Source: DAOQAK01 sp043801235 (GTDB taxonomy: Bacteria > Bacteroidota > Bacteroidia > Bacteroidales > CG2-30-32-10). From it: DNA of 24,747 bases. The notes under the pieces are model-generated. The model did no database searches, was not told where the DNA came from, and was given only the letters and a program-made list of their open reading frames with translations. The position numbers and the translations under genes were made by a program. The stretch covers positions 1 through 24,747 of the forward strand of contig JAZDMF010000377.1 of assembly GCA_043801235.1 (NCBI GenBank), read 5' to 3'. Positions 15,084-23,050 of the stretch are shown here, piece by piece (within the stretch, counting starts at the first letter, position 1; the number at the start of each line of letters is the position of its first letter).

Positions 15084-15089
15084 GTGTAA
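15024..15089 (+). pseudogene. Relic of the 5' end of the radical SAM gene
   Basis: Twenty-one codons from an ATG read MKKKLIHINPVYYSG and then diverge to a TAA. The intact radical SAM gene at 17759 begins MKKKLILINPVDYSG, and the DNA upstream of both ATGs is also homologous. The relic is far too short to work as an enzyme and was cut off when the following segment arrived. Confidence 0.8.
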
Positions 15090-15169
15090 AACAACAATAC
15101 GAAATCAAAGTACATTTTGGATAAATAATTCAATAGGTTTTTTAATAAAGAACACAATTTTCAAAAAAC

Positions 15170-17572
15170 GTGAAGAAGAAGATTATAAAAAAAATGTGTT
15201 TAATTTTAGTATGTATGGCTAATGTATTTTTTTTAAATGCACAGTCTGTGTTTGATGTAATAAAAAACTGGAATTACGGCCGTTTAGATTGTAATTGGAA
15301 AGCCATTGCTTGCGGAGATATTAATGGTAATGGCATTGATGAATTCGTCGGCATTAAAACCGACACCAGTCAACTTTTCGTTTTTAGTTCACCTACCTAT
15401 GACAAAACACTTAAACTTACAGGTTGTTTAAAACAAATTGACACAACCCAAAATAACTTTGTGGGTATAACTGTAGGCAAGTTTATTGATTATGGTGACA
15501 GCACAAAACAAATTGCCATATTAAGAAAAACAACAGATACTGCCAGCTCCAATATTCTTATTTATAGGCAACTCGCTTATTCCGATTTCCAATTGGTGGC
15601 ATCGGGTGTTTCGGGAAGTGCCAGTTGGCAATGGATAGCTTGTGCTGCAGGCGATATTGACGGTGATGGACAGGATGAACTTATTGTTTGTAAAAAAGAC
15701 TCGTCTCAGTTTATCGCATACAGTATTACTTTAGGTGGCACTTTTAATGAAAAAGGACACATAAATAATGGTCTTAATACTAACGGTCCCGAAAATGATT
15801 GGCGGGGTATTGCTTGCAAAGATTTTAATAATGATGGTAAAGCAGAACTTATATCCGTAAGAGAAGGAAATTCCACTTATCCCGATGTTGTTATGTGGAG
15901 TTTTAGTTCGGGCACTTTTAATATCATAAAACAGTATAATCCCGGAGGCAGTTTGCACTATAGCTGGGAGGGAATTGCAACAGGAAAATTTAAAATTTCC
16001 GATAACAGCGGCAGTGATTTTGTACTTTATAAAAATTCAAGTCCGTTTTTTCAATATTATCATTATGATAATTCAGCTAATTCAATTGATGTAATAGGTT
16101 CTAATGATTATAACAGCGATACTGATTATCCCTGGGTAATTGCTGCCGGGAACACCAATATAAACAATTCCCGTGATGAAGTCATTGCGCTTCGTAATTA
16201 TTCATCAGCAGATTCCGCAAACATTGATATGATAGGCGACAAGTTTTGGGGAACTTACGATCAGGTAAATATACAGGGTGCCAGGGATGCAGATTATAAT
16301 TTCGATCCCGATGCCGCTGCAGCGTTTGTTACCGACAATAATATACAAACAATTGATTTTTTAATTTCAGAGTATTATGTCAGAAATTTTTTGGGGGCAT
16401 CGGTTAAAGATCCTATTGACAACCCATCAATTATGGGTACGGAATATCAAAATTTTATCAATTTTCTTGATGCAACTAAAAACACTTCTATTAAAGTGTG
16501 GATAACTTTAGTTTCACCAACTGAAGCAAATCTTGGTGGTACAAATCATTCGGGTTCTTTTCCAAAGTATACAGGTAAGATAAAGAATACATCCGGTACT
16601 GTTATTGATGAAACTACATATTTTAATAAAATTCCGAGTACTGCTTTTCCAAACCCTTTGGATTTCTGGGACACAACTTACGGTGGGTGGTTTACATTAT
16701 GCAACCTGATTGCAAAGCAATATCCAAACTTGACAGGTATTAAGATAGGTGACTTTAGTCGTTATGCCAACTTAGCATTTTTCCATACAATCCAACCATC
16801 TAATAAAACTTTACTTGAAGAAATGTATAATAGTTTGAAAGCAAACAATGCGAATATTGCTTTTATGCCAATAAACTACTGGACTGGAATTGCGAATGCT
16901 CCGGATATTCCTCCATATTATCGACCTTGGTGGGAACCATATGCAGATGGTTTTGTATTCCCGTATTGTAATATGTCCTCAAATCAATTACCTTGCTATT
17001 ACGATAACTCAACAACAAACACATTTTATAACGAAATTTCTAATCTCAAAACATGGTGGAATTCTCCAAATAAACCCATTATTACCTCCATTTATGCACA
17101 TCCACTTTCCTGTTTTGAATACCATAACCTGGCTTTGCCCGATCCATCCTATGTTGAAACATTAATAGATTACGGTAAATCATTATCAGATGGTGTAAGT
17201 ATATATTGTACACAGGATCCAACCACGGCTATCGGATGTACTGTGTACACAGAGTTTTCAGCATGGGCTGATCTTCCGTATAATTGTGATATTACAGTTG
17301 ACATACCCAACCCTGATATTTACAATAATCAAAACTTGGCGGATATAGAAAATGTCAGGGTTTTCCCAAATCCGGCAACTGACAACATTACTGTTGAATC
17401 CGTACAGCCGGCAGTAATTGAAATATACGACATGCAGGGGCGCCTGTTAAAAACCTTTGCATTAAGCGACAATAACATAAATATTGATATTTCATCATTC
17501 CCAAGCGGGGTGTTTTTCGTTAAAGTAATAACCAAAAAAGGAATTACAGTTAAGAAGTTTGTTAAAGAATGA
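15170..17572 (+). CDS. Large secreted protein: FG-GAP/VCBS-like propeller, barrel-like domain, T9SS sorting domain
   Basis: An 800-residue exported protein. The GTG at 15170 gives a basic n-region and signal peptide (MKKKIIKKMCLILVCMANVF, ending about NAQS); the ATG at 15194 is an alternative. Residues of about 27-350 hold repeated calcium-loop blades (CGDINGNGIDEFVGI, AAGDIDGDGQDELIV, CKDFNNDGKAELISV), typical of FG-GAP/VCBS propellers. Residues of about 355-700 form a mixed alpha/beta region with QTIDFLISEYYV, TSIKVWITLVSP, LTGIKIGDFSRYA, NIAFMPINYW and PIITSIYAHPLS. The strands end in acidic or aromatic residues, which suggests a TIM-barrel glycosidase-like fold. A T9SS C-terminal domain closes it (VRVFPNPATDNITV, ISSFPSGVFFVKVI). 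The gene sits between two copies of one segment and so was inserted here. Substrate and catalytic residues are not evident. Confidence 0.8.
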   Translation: MKKKIIKKMCLILVCMANVFFLNAQSVFDVIKNWNYGRLDCNWKAIACGDINGNGIDEFVGIKTDTSQLFVFSSPTYDKTLKLTGCLKQIDTTQNNFVGITVGKFIDYGDSTKQIAILRKTTDTASSNILIYRQLAYSDFQLVASGVSGSASWQWIACAAGDIDGDGQDELIVCKKDSSQFIAYSITLGGTFNEKGHINNGLNTNGPENDWRGIACKDFNNDGKAELISVREGNSTYPDVVMWSFSSGTFNIIKQYNPGGSLHYSWEGIATGKFKISDNSGSDFVLYKNSSPFFQYYHYDNSANSIDVIGSNDYNSDTDYPWVIAAGNTNINNSRDEVIALRNYSSADSANIDMIGDKFWGTYDQVNIQGARDADYNFDPDAAAAFVTDNNIQTIDFLISEYYVRNFLGASVKDPIDNPSIMGTEYQNFINFLDATKNTSIKVWITLVSPTEANLGGTNHSGSFPKYTGKIKNTSGTVIDETTYFNKIPSTAFPNPLDFWDTTYGGWFTLCNLIAKQYPNLTGIKIGDFSRYANLAFFHTIQPSNKTLLEEMYNSLKANNANIAFMPINYWTGIANAPDIPPYYRPWWEPYADGFVFPYCNMSSNQLPCYYDNSTTNTFYNEISNLKTWWNSPNKPIITSIYAHPLSCFEYHNLALPDPSYVETLIDYGKSLSDGVSIYCTQDPTTAIGCTVYTEFSAWADLPYNCDITVDIPNPDIYNNQNLADIENVRVFPNPATDNITVESVQPAVIEIYDMQGRLLKTFALSDNNINIDISSFPSGVFFVKVITKKGITVKKFVKE

Positions 17573-17652
17573 AACAGAAAACATTTTTGCATTTCAATGA
17601 AGTATAATGTATTTAACTGTGACCAGCTAATGTAATTAAAAGAATAAATTAA

Positions 17653-17818
17653 ATATTAATCATTTAAGCGGGGCAAGCCTGTTCGCATTAAAATAACGGA
17701 GGTGGTGCGAATGTGTGTTCCATAGTTTTTTGTTTTAGGCTTCCCCGCTTTTTTCAAAATGAAAAAGAAATTAATACTTATCAATCCTGTTGATTATTCC
17801 GGTAAAAATCTTGCTCTT
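17653..17818 (+). repeat. Right copy of the duplicated segment
   Basis: This copy begins with a decayed form of the coiled-coil gene's last codons (LSGASLFALK and a stop, against LSGVSQFALK at 14925), continues through the nested hairpin, and runs into the intact radical SAM gene. See 14911-15083 for the partner. Confidence 0.85.
17666..17756 (+). terminator. Nested hairpin terminator, right copy
   Basis: Outer stem: AAGCGGGGCAAGCC (17666-17679) pairs with GGCTTCCCCGCTT (17738-17750), 13 pairs with a single bulged C, then six Ts. Inner stem: TTCGCA (17682-17687) with TGCGAA (17706-17711). Both stems are kept in both copies despite changes elsewhere, which argues for selection on the structure. 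It would terminate the T9SS gene just before the radical SAM ATG. Confidence 0.7.
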
Positions 17819-19075
17819 TCTCCCGGCAATAAATATCCTCCTTTGGGGCTTGGTATTATTGCAGCATTAACTCCAAAGCATTGGGATGTTGAAATAATTG
17901 ATGAGAACTATTCTATGTTTCATTATAGGCCCGCCGACCTCGTTGGAATTACGTCTTATACTGCCAACATAAACCGTGCTTACCGTATAGCTTCAATATT
18001 TAAAAAAAATAATATTCATACTGTGATCGGTGGTATCCATGCCACCCTGCTTCCTGACGAAGCTTTGAATTATGCTGATACTATTGTTGTTGGTGAAGCT
18101 GAAGAAATATGGTCCAGGGTGATCTGCGATTTTGAAAATAACTCTGTTAAAAGAAAATACAAGGGCAGTTATCACAGCATGGTTAACTTGCCTGTTCCCC
18201 GTCGGGATTTATTTCATAAAAATTATTGGCATTCAGCAATCCAGACTTCACGTGGTTGTCCGATGAGCTGCGATTATTGCTCAGTTCCTAAAATTAATGG
18301 AAAACGCTACCGCTTTCGCCCCTCCGGAGAAGTTCTTGATGAAATTGAATCAATATCACAAAAATCTGTCTTTTTTGTCGACGATAACCTGTTTGGAAAC
18401 AATACTTCTAACAGAGAGAGAGCCGTTGATTTGTTTGAAGGAATGATTAAAAGAGGTATAAAAAAAGAATGGTTCACGTTTGCATCAGTCAATTGTGCCG
18501 ATGATGAAGAGGTATTAAAACTTGCATACAGGAGCGGATGTAAGATGCTTTTTATAGGAATAGAAACAGAGGATATTGAAGCATTAAATTGTTCGGGTAA
18601 ATATCTGAATCTGAGCAGTGCTAAACAAAGCTACAAACCTCTCCTTAATAAAATCCATAAACATGGGATTGGTATCATTGGTGGAATTATCTACGGATTT
18701 GATACGGATACCCCTCAAAAACTTCAAAACCGCACCTCTTTTTGCGCCAGGTCACATATTGATTCTTATCATCTTTGTACGCTCACACCATTTCCTGGAA
18801 CGAAACTATTCGATAGATTAAAATATGAAGACCGTCTATTATACGATAATTTCCCTTCTGACTGGAGTAAATTTAGCTGGAATGAAATAGTAATTAAACT
18901 AAAATCTTCATCTCAGGAGGATCTTAAGAAAGGAATTATTAATGCACATAAAAAATTATACAATAAAACATTCTTGAAGTGGAAATATTTCAGGACTTTA
19001 TTTTCAACGAAAAGTTTCAGTGCTGCACGTTGGGCTTACTATACAAATAAATTTATCAAAGAATCGTATAAATAA
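17759..19075 (+). CDS. B12-binding-domain radical SAM protein
   Basis: A 438-residue cytoplasmic enzyme. Residues of about 1-135 resemble the cobalamin-binding (Rossmann-type) domain of class B radical SAM methyltransferases: LGLGIIAAL, DVEIIDENY, ADLVGITSYTANINRAY, VIGGIHATLLPDEAL, DTIVVGEAEE. The radical SAM domain (about 155-370) carries the iron-sulfur cluster motif CPMSCDYC in TSRGCPMSCDYCS, followed by FFVDDNLFGN, FTFASVN, MLFIGIETED and GIIGGIIYGFDTDT. This arrangement is that of the HpnP/HpnJ-like and BchE-like group, which modify lipids, cofactors or natural products. A DxHxxG-type B12 ligand motif is not evident, so B12 may be bound base-off or not at all. The gene is preceded by a terminator-like hairpin only a few bases before its ATG, so how it is transcribed is unclear. 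The substrate is unknown. Confidence 0.85.
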   Translation: MKKKLILINPVDYSGKNLALSPGNKYPPLGLGIIAALTPKHWDVEIIDENYSMFHYRPADLVGITSYTANINRAYRIASIFKKNNIHTVIGGIHATLLPDEALNYADTIVVGEAEEIWSRVICDFENNSVKRKYKGSYHSMVNLPVPRRDLFHKNYWHSAIQTSRGCPMSCDYCSVPKINGKRYRFRPSGEVLDEIESISQKSVFFVDDNLFGNNTSNRERAVDLFEGMIKRGIKKEWFTFASVNCADDEEVLKLAYRSGCKMLFIGIETEDIEALNCSGKYLNLSSAKQSYKPLLNKIHKHGIGIIGGIIYGFDTDTPQKLQNRTSFCARSHIDSYHLCTLTPFPGTKLFDRLKYEDRLLYDNFPSDWSKFSWNEIVIKLKSSSQEDLKKGIINAHKKLYNKTFLKWKYFRTLFSTKSFSAARWAYYTNKFIKESYK

Positions 19076-19124
19076 AATAATCTTTTAATAATCATCCTTT
19101 CATCGACAAAATACATTTTTAAGA

Positions 19125-19310
19125 ATGGAAATATCAAACAAAAATGAACTAAAAGATTTAATCACGCTCCGCAATCGGCTTCTTATTGATATTGAAAATT
19201 GCAAAGACGATGAAACAGAAGAAATTATTCCCGAACTTGAAGTAATCCTGGCTGACTTGGATAAAAAGATCAACACATTAAAAAACAATCAAAAAAATAA
19301 TAAAGTTTGA
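19125..19310 (+). CDS. Small helical protein, function unknown
   Basis: A 61-residue frame begins at an ATG 49 nt after the radical SAM stop. It is highly charged and almost entirely helix-forming (ELKDLITLRNRLLIDIENC, then EVILADLDKKINTLKNN) with heptad-like Leu/Ile spacing, so a short coiled coil is likely. Codon use is like its neighbours. An opposite-strand frame over the same DNA is serine-rich and looks like a shadow. I do not recognise a family. The gene may be transcribed with the radical SAM gene. Confidence 0.55.
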   Translation: MEISNKNELKDLITLRNRLLIDIENCKDDETEEIIPELEVILADLDKKINTLKNNQKNNKV

Positions 19311-19336
19311 TAATCCCCTCTATTGTTTTATCTTCG
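19306..19336 (+). promoter_or_regulatory. Promoter for nhaD
   Basis: TTTG at 19306-19309, a 19-bp spacer and TATCTTCG at 19329-19336 (one mismatch). It overlaps the last codons of the small upstream gene and leaves a leader of about 60 nt. Confidence 0.45.
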
Positions 19337-19402
19337 TTACATCTATTCAAGCATTAACTTTTCATGAAAATTTCAATTAACAAATAGTCAAGGACCATTC
19401 AA

Positions 19403-20677
19403 ATGTTTACTTTGTGGATCATAATTATTTTCGTTGCTGGTTATACTGCGATAGCTTTTGAAAAACCTTTAAAAATTGACAAGGCGGGCTCTGCTTTATT
19501 AACGGGCGTATTATGCTGGACATTTTACATTATTTCTAATTCTTCCGGTTCTTCAGTTTCCTATGAATTAATGGAACACCTTGGTGATATTGCTGCTATT
19601 TTATTTTTTCTGCTTGGTGCCATGACCATCGTTGAACTCATTGACTCGCATCATGGCTTTGATATTATCACAGAATTTATCACAACAAAAAACACTCGCA
19701 GTCTTTTATTCATTATTACAGGCATATCATTTTTCCTTTCAGCTATCATTGATAATCTTACCACCGCAATTGTAATGACTACAATGTGTTCTAAACTTAT
19801 TCAAAATAAGAGTGACAGGTTGTGGTTTGCCGGTATGATCATAATAGCTGCAAATGCCGGCGGTGCATGGTCCCCTCTGGGCGATGTCACCACAACTATG
19901 CTATGGATTGGCGGACAGATCACTGCATCTAATATTATTCTTATGCTTATTTTACCAAGCATTGCCGCTTGTATTATTCCTGCATATATTATATCCCTGC
20001 GTTTCAAAGGCAAAGTGATTGTCAACACCATATTGCTTATTTCAGATAAGAGCCAAAAAAAAGAAGGAAGGATAATATTTTTCACAGGCATTGCTTTATT
20101 TATTTTTGTTCCTGTTTTTAAATCAATCACTCATCTTCCGCCCTTCATGGGCATGTTGCTTTCCCTTGGCATTATGTGGATAGTAATTACATTGCTGCAT
20201 TTAAAAAAACCCTCTGAACATAATAAAAAATATTCTGTTGCATCGGCTCTTCAAAAAATTGACACCCCCAGTATTTTATTCTTTCTCGGAATATTATTGG
20301 CTGTTGCTGCCCTTCAATCATCAGGAATATTAAAATTGCTTGCTGACTTTTTAAACAATACTCTAAGTAATATTTATCTTATTGGAACTTCACTTGGCTT
20401 ATTATCGGCTGTAATTGACAATGTCCCTTTAGTTGCAGCATCACAGGGAATGTACGATTTGTCTGTTTTCCCTGCCGATCATCCTTTCTGGGAATTTATT
20501 GCATTCACAGCAGGTACAGGTGGAAGCATTATCGTTATTGGCTCAGCAGCAGGGATAGCTGCGATGGGTATTGAAAAAATTGAATTCGGATGGTATCTGA
20601 AAAAAATAAGTTGGATTGCTTTTATTGGCTTTGCATCTGGGATAGTGGTTTTCCTTCTACAGCAGTTTCTTTCTTAA
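19403..20677 (+). CDS. nhaD: Na+/H+ antiporter NhaD
   Basis: A 424-residue polytopic inner-membrane protein of the NhaD/ArsB (ion transporter) superfamily, which expels sodium in exchange for protons. Family features are clear: EKPLKIDKAGSALLTGVL near the N terminus, MEHLGDIAAILFFLLGAMTIVELIDSH (written here in full only to about residue 83), SAIIDNLTTAIVM, NAGGAWSPLGDVTTTMLW (conserved polar half-helix), and a symmetrical second half with LGLLSAVIDNVPLVAA and AGTGGSIIVIGSAAG. The two inverted D-N-x-T/P motifs, in SAIIDNLT and SAVIDNVP, are those implicated in ion transport in the family. Length is normal. It has its own promoter-like sequence and a terminator downstream. Confidence 0.93.
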   Translation: MFTLWIIIIFVAGYTAIAFEKPLKIDKAGSALLTGVLCWTFYIISNSSGSSVSYELMEHLGDIAAILFFLLGAMTIVELIDSHHGFDIITEFITTKNTRSLLFIITGISFFLSAIIDNLTTAIVMTTMCSKLIQNKSDRLWFAGMIIIAANAGGAWSPLGDVTTTMLWIGGQITASNIILMLILPSIAACIIPAYIISLRFKGKVIVNTILLISDKSQKKEGRIIFFTGIALFIFVPVFKSITHLPPFMGMLLSLGIMWIVITLLHLKKPSEHNKKYSVASALQKIDTPSILFFLGILLAVAALQSSGILKLLADFLNNTLSNIYLIGTSLGLLSAVIDNVPLVAASQGMYDLSVFPADHPFWEFIAFTAGTGGSIIVIGSAAGIAAMGIEKIEFGWYLKKISWIAFIGFASGIVVFLLQQFLS

Positions 20678-20688
20678 CCATAAAACTG

Positions 20689-20719
20689 TTATGGCTGAAT
20701 TATAAAACAAAAGCCATAA
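20689..20719 (+). repeat. Hairpin just after nhaD
   Basis: TTATGGCT (20689-20696) is the reverse complement of AGCCATAA (20712-20719), with a 15-nt loop and AT-rich DNA beyond. CCATAA/TTATGG at 20678-20694 can form a competing stem. It may help end nhaD transcripts or protect their 3' ends. Confidence 0.35.
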
Positions 20720-20765
20720 ATTATTTATTTTCAAATTTAATAATTTCCCCAATATTATAAATTAA

Positions 20766-20796
20766 AAAACGCCACCAGTTTCCCAGTAGCGTTTTT
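20766..20796. terminator. Bidirectional terminator between convergent nhaD and dinD
   Basis: AAAACGC (20766-20772) pairs with GCGTTTT (20789-20795), flanked by A and T runs on both sides, so it can act on both strands. The loop region can add two further pairs. Confidence 0.7.
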
Positions 20797-20848
20797 ATTG
20801 TTTCTCCGTTTTCATGCTTGATGTTGAAAAAAGAGTTCCATTAAATTT

Positions 20849-21712
20849 CTATTTGTTCTTTTTACTTTTATTACCTTTTAATTTTTTATCATCCTTCAAT
20901 AATTTCTTATTGTCGGACTCAATTCGTCTTTTCAGTTTTTGAATATCTTCCTCCGCAGGTAATTGTTCAGGCTTTATTCCGCTTTTCCCTAATAGGGTTC
21001 TTACATCCTGATTATTTTTTACATGCTCATTGGTGATTTTCTTTTCACCTTTCAAGTCATTTCTTTTTACATTAAAGTTGGTAATTTCAGTAGCCAATTG
21101 TTTGGCAGAAATGGTAATGGTAGGTAAAAAATCTGCTAATGGCCTGCTTTCAGAAATGCCTAATTTGCGTTTCATAGCACTGGTGTTGTTACCGCCAAAC
21201 AAAGCCCAATCGCCTTTGCTTCGGATATTGGCAAAGCCTTTATTGTCAATGCCTCTTTCGTAAATATTTTTTGATAATTCGGTTTCTGCAGCAGCTAATT
21301 TTTCTCTTGCATTTAGCCGTTCCACCAAATGGATACGTTCTTCCAACAATTCCTGCTTGCGGGTTTGAATGGCAAAATAGCTTTGAGCAAAGGCAATTTG
21401 TTCTTTCTTCGGATCTCCATTTTGCGCGATGAGGTAACAAGCATAACGGGTAAGCATGATGTCATCTACTTCTCTTTGTCCGCCTTTACCCAATTCTATC
21501 ATTTTGTTGATGTCAACGAAATGATCAGAAACCGCTTCGCCAGTGGTTTTACAACTTTCTTTTGCCTTATCAACTGCATTTAAAAAATTGCGCCAATCGG
21601 TATAGCCTAAAAGTTCCTGTAATTCTCTGGCAAGCCAATATTCTATACCGTCTTGTTCGCAGGCATATTCTTCAAAAGTTTTGTTGAGTTTGCTTATAGT
21701 TCCTTTTTCCAT
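20849..21712 (-). CDS. dinD: DNA-damage-inducible protein D (DinD)
   Basis: A 287-residue DinD-family protein. In E. coli DinD is SOS-induced and has been reported to inhibit RecA filaments; the role in Bacteroidota is not established. The N-terminal Bro-N-like domain (about 8-110) shows FEEYACEQDGIEYWLAREL, LLGYTDWRNFLNAVDKAK and DIMLTRYACYLIAQNGDP. The family block RGIDNKGFANIRSKGDWALF lies at about 150-172, then LGISESRPLADFLPTI. The C terminus is a lysine-rich tail. The protein has the expected length and is intact. The leader is unusual: a 37-bp copy of codons from within this gene lies 14 bp before the ATG, and an imperfect palindrome lies just beyond it. Confidence 0.92.
   Translation of the reverse strand: MEKGTISKLNKTFEEYACEQDGIEYWLARELQELLGYTDWRNFLNAVDKAKESCKTTGEAVSDHFVDINKMIELGKGGQREVDDIMLTRYACYLIAQNGDPKKEQIAFAQSYFAIQTRKQELLEERIHLVERLNAREKLAAAETELSKNIYERGIDNKGFANIRSKGDWALFGGNNTSAMKRKLGISESRPLADFLPTITISAKQLATEITNFNVKRNDLKGEKKITNEHVKNNQDVRTLLGKSGIKPEQLPAEEDIQKLKRRIESDNKKLLKDDKKLKGNKSKKNK
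21497..21533 (-). repeat. 37-bp repeat, copy inside dinD
   Basis: It is 36/37 identical to 21726-21762. It encodes the residues DHFVDINKMI of DinD. It contains an almost perfect inverted repeat (CAACGAAATGAT against its complement, one mismatch, 4-nt loop). Confidence 0.9.
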
Positions 21713-21725
21713 TTTTTATTGTTTA

Positions 21726-21762
21726 TATCATTTTGTTGATGCCAACGAAATGATCAGAAACC
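21726..21762 (-). repeat. 37-bp repeat, copy in the dinD leader
   Basis: This is the noncoding copy, in the same orientation as the internal one and 14 bp upstream of the dinD ATG. The single difference changes the loop (GTC to GCC on the plus strand); the 12-bp stem arms are unchanged. Confidence 0.9.
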
Positions 21763-21784
21763 TACTGCCATATATTGTAGCAGG
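21761..21784. promoter_or_regulatory. Imperfect palindrome upstream of dinD, possible damage-response operator
   Basis: The 24-bp stretch from CCTACTGCC through ATATAT to TGTAGCAGG pairs with its own reverse complement at 9 of 12 half-positions. Its CTG...CAG ends around an AT core recall LexA-type operators, though the spacing is longer than in E. coli. It lies about 50 bp before the ATG. Confidence 0.35.
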
Positions 21785-21835
21785 TATTTTATGTTTTCTT
21801 TATTTCTTGTTAAATTTCACCTGACTATTAAAATC

Positions 21836-22840
21836 TCATTCCTCAAAATCATAAGTGTTCAGTTTTCCCCAGATCAGATCCTTCAACTGAACAAGACCTT
21901 CGCCAATATGCGATGAAATGAAAATATGCGAAATGCGGGGCAAGGTTTTCTTTATCTCTGCTTTCAGCTCATCATCAAGCAGGTCGCTCTTAGAAACTGC
22001 AAGGATACGAGACTTATGAAGTAATTCGGGATTGAATTGTTTCAGTTCATTCACCAGGATATTGTATTCTTTTTTTATATCAGCGCTGTCGGCAGGAACC
22101 ATGAAAAGAAGAATACTGTTGCGTTCTATGTGTTTCAGAAAACGCAGACCCAGTCCTTTTCCTTCATGCGCCCCTTCAATAATACCCGGAATATCGGCCA
22201 TCACAAACGATTTATGATCTCTGTATGCTACAATTCCAAGATTAGGAACCAGCGTAGTGAAAGGATAATCGGCTATTTCAGGCTTTGCCGCCGAAACTTT
22301 TGAAAGCAGTGTTGACTTGCCTGCATTCGGAAAACCAACAAGGCCCACATCGGCAAGAATTTTCAGTTCAAGAATTTTCCATTCTTCTTTTCCAGGTTCG
22401 CCGGGCTGCGCATATCGGGGCGTTTGATTTGTAGAACTTTTAAAATGCTGATTTCCCAATCCACCCCTGCCACCTTCAAGTAAAATTCTTGTTTCTTCAT
22501 GTCGGGTTATCTCAAACTCCACATTCCCTGTTTCAGCATCTTTCGCAACGGTGCCCAGCGGAACATCAATGATAACGTCCTTTCCGGAAAGTCCGGACTT
22601 CTGATTATCCATGCCATTCTTCCCGTCTTCGGCAATCACATGCTTCTTGTATTTCAGGTGCAATAATGTCCACAGTTGCTTGTCACCGCGCAGAATAATA
22701 TTTGCCCCACGGCCGCCATCACCGCCATCGGGACCTCCATGCGGCTGGTATTTATAACGCGCCAGGTGAGCCGAACCGGCTCCACCTTTGCCTGAGCGGC
22801 AGCAAATTTTTACGTAATCAACAAAATTAGCAGAGGACAT
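21836..22840 (-). CDS. obg: Obg-family GTPase (ObgE/CgtA)
   Basis: A 334-residue GTPase that associates with the 50S ribosomal subunit and links ribosome assembly to growth state. The glycine-rich Obg domain (about 1-158) shows CRSGKGGAGSAHLARYKY, PHGGPDGGDGGRGANIIL and LLEGGRGGLGNQHFKSS. The G domain (about 160-330) has G1 GFPNAGKST, G2 DYPFTTLVPNLG, G3 DIPGIIEGAHEGKGLG, G4 as VSKSD and G5 near ISSHIGEG. There is no C-terminal OCT domain, which is normal for this phylum. It lies downstream of adk on the same strand, 210 bp apart, so cotranscription is possible but not certain. Confidence 0.96.
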   Translation of the reverse strand: MSSANFVDYVKICCRSGKGGAGSAHLARYKYQPHGGPDGGDGGRGANIILRGDKQLWTLLHLKYKKHVIAEDGKNGMDNQKSGLSGKDVIIDVPLGTVAKDAETGNVEFEITRHEETRILLEGGRGGLGNQHFKSSTNQTPRYAQPGEPGKEEWKILELKILADVGLVGFPNAGKSTLLSKVSAAKPEIADYPFTTLVPNLGIVAYRDHKSFVMADIPGIIEGAHEGKGLGLRFLKHIERNSILLFMVPADSADIKKEYNILVNELKQFNPELLHKSRILAVSKSDLLDDELKAEIKKTLPRISHIFISSHIGEGLVQLKDLIWGKLNTYDFEE

Positions 22841-23050
22841 ATTTCAATTTAAGAAATTGCTTATTATACTTTGAGTGGTTTAAATTTATACATCTTCTTT
22901 AGAAGGTTTTAGGTTTGGGGTCTATAGCCACAAGTTTGGTTATAGGTTATGGTCTTAAGTCAGTACCTTTACCACTTACATTTAATCTACCGGCGGACTG
23001 CCATAAATAAAAAAACATTACTCTATTTTTTTTGTAAAGAATGCAAAGTT

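Noticed and set aside
17666..17756. Cobalamin or other known riboswitch before the B12-type radical SAM gene
   Set aside because: The expected conserved boxes are missing, and the hairpin's left arm derives from the coiled-coil gene's coding sequence, so a terminator is the simpler reading.
14911..17818. Insertion sequence or composite transposon around the FG-GAP gene
   Set aside because: The flanking copies are pieces of host genes rather than IS ends, and no transposase lies between them.
19100..19288. Minus-strand frame opposite the small helical protein
   Set aside because: Serine/isoleucine-rich, low-complexity shadow of the charged helix coded on the plus strand.
22841..23050. Possible RNA gene or gene in the 210-bp gap between adk and obg
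   Set aside because: Only loose GGTTATAGGTTATGG-like repetition and AT-rich runs are seen; no tRNA-like fold, stem with T-run, or coding frame stands out.
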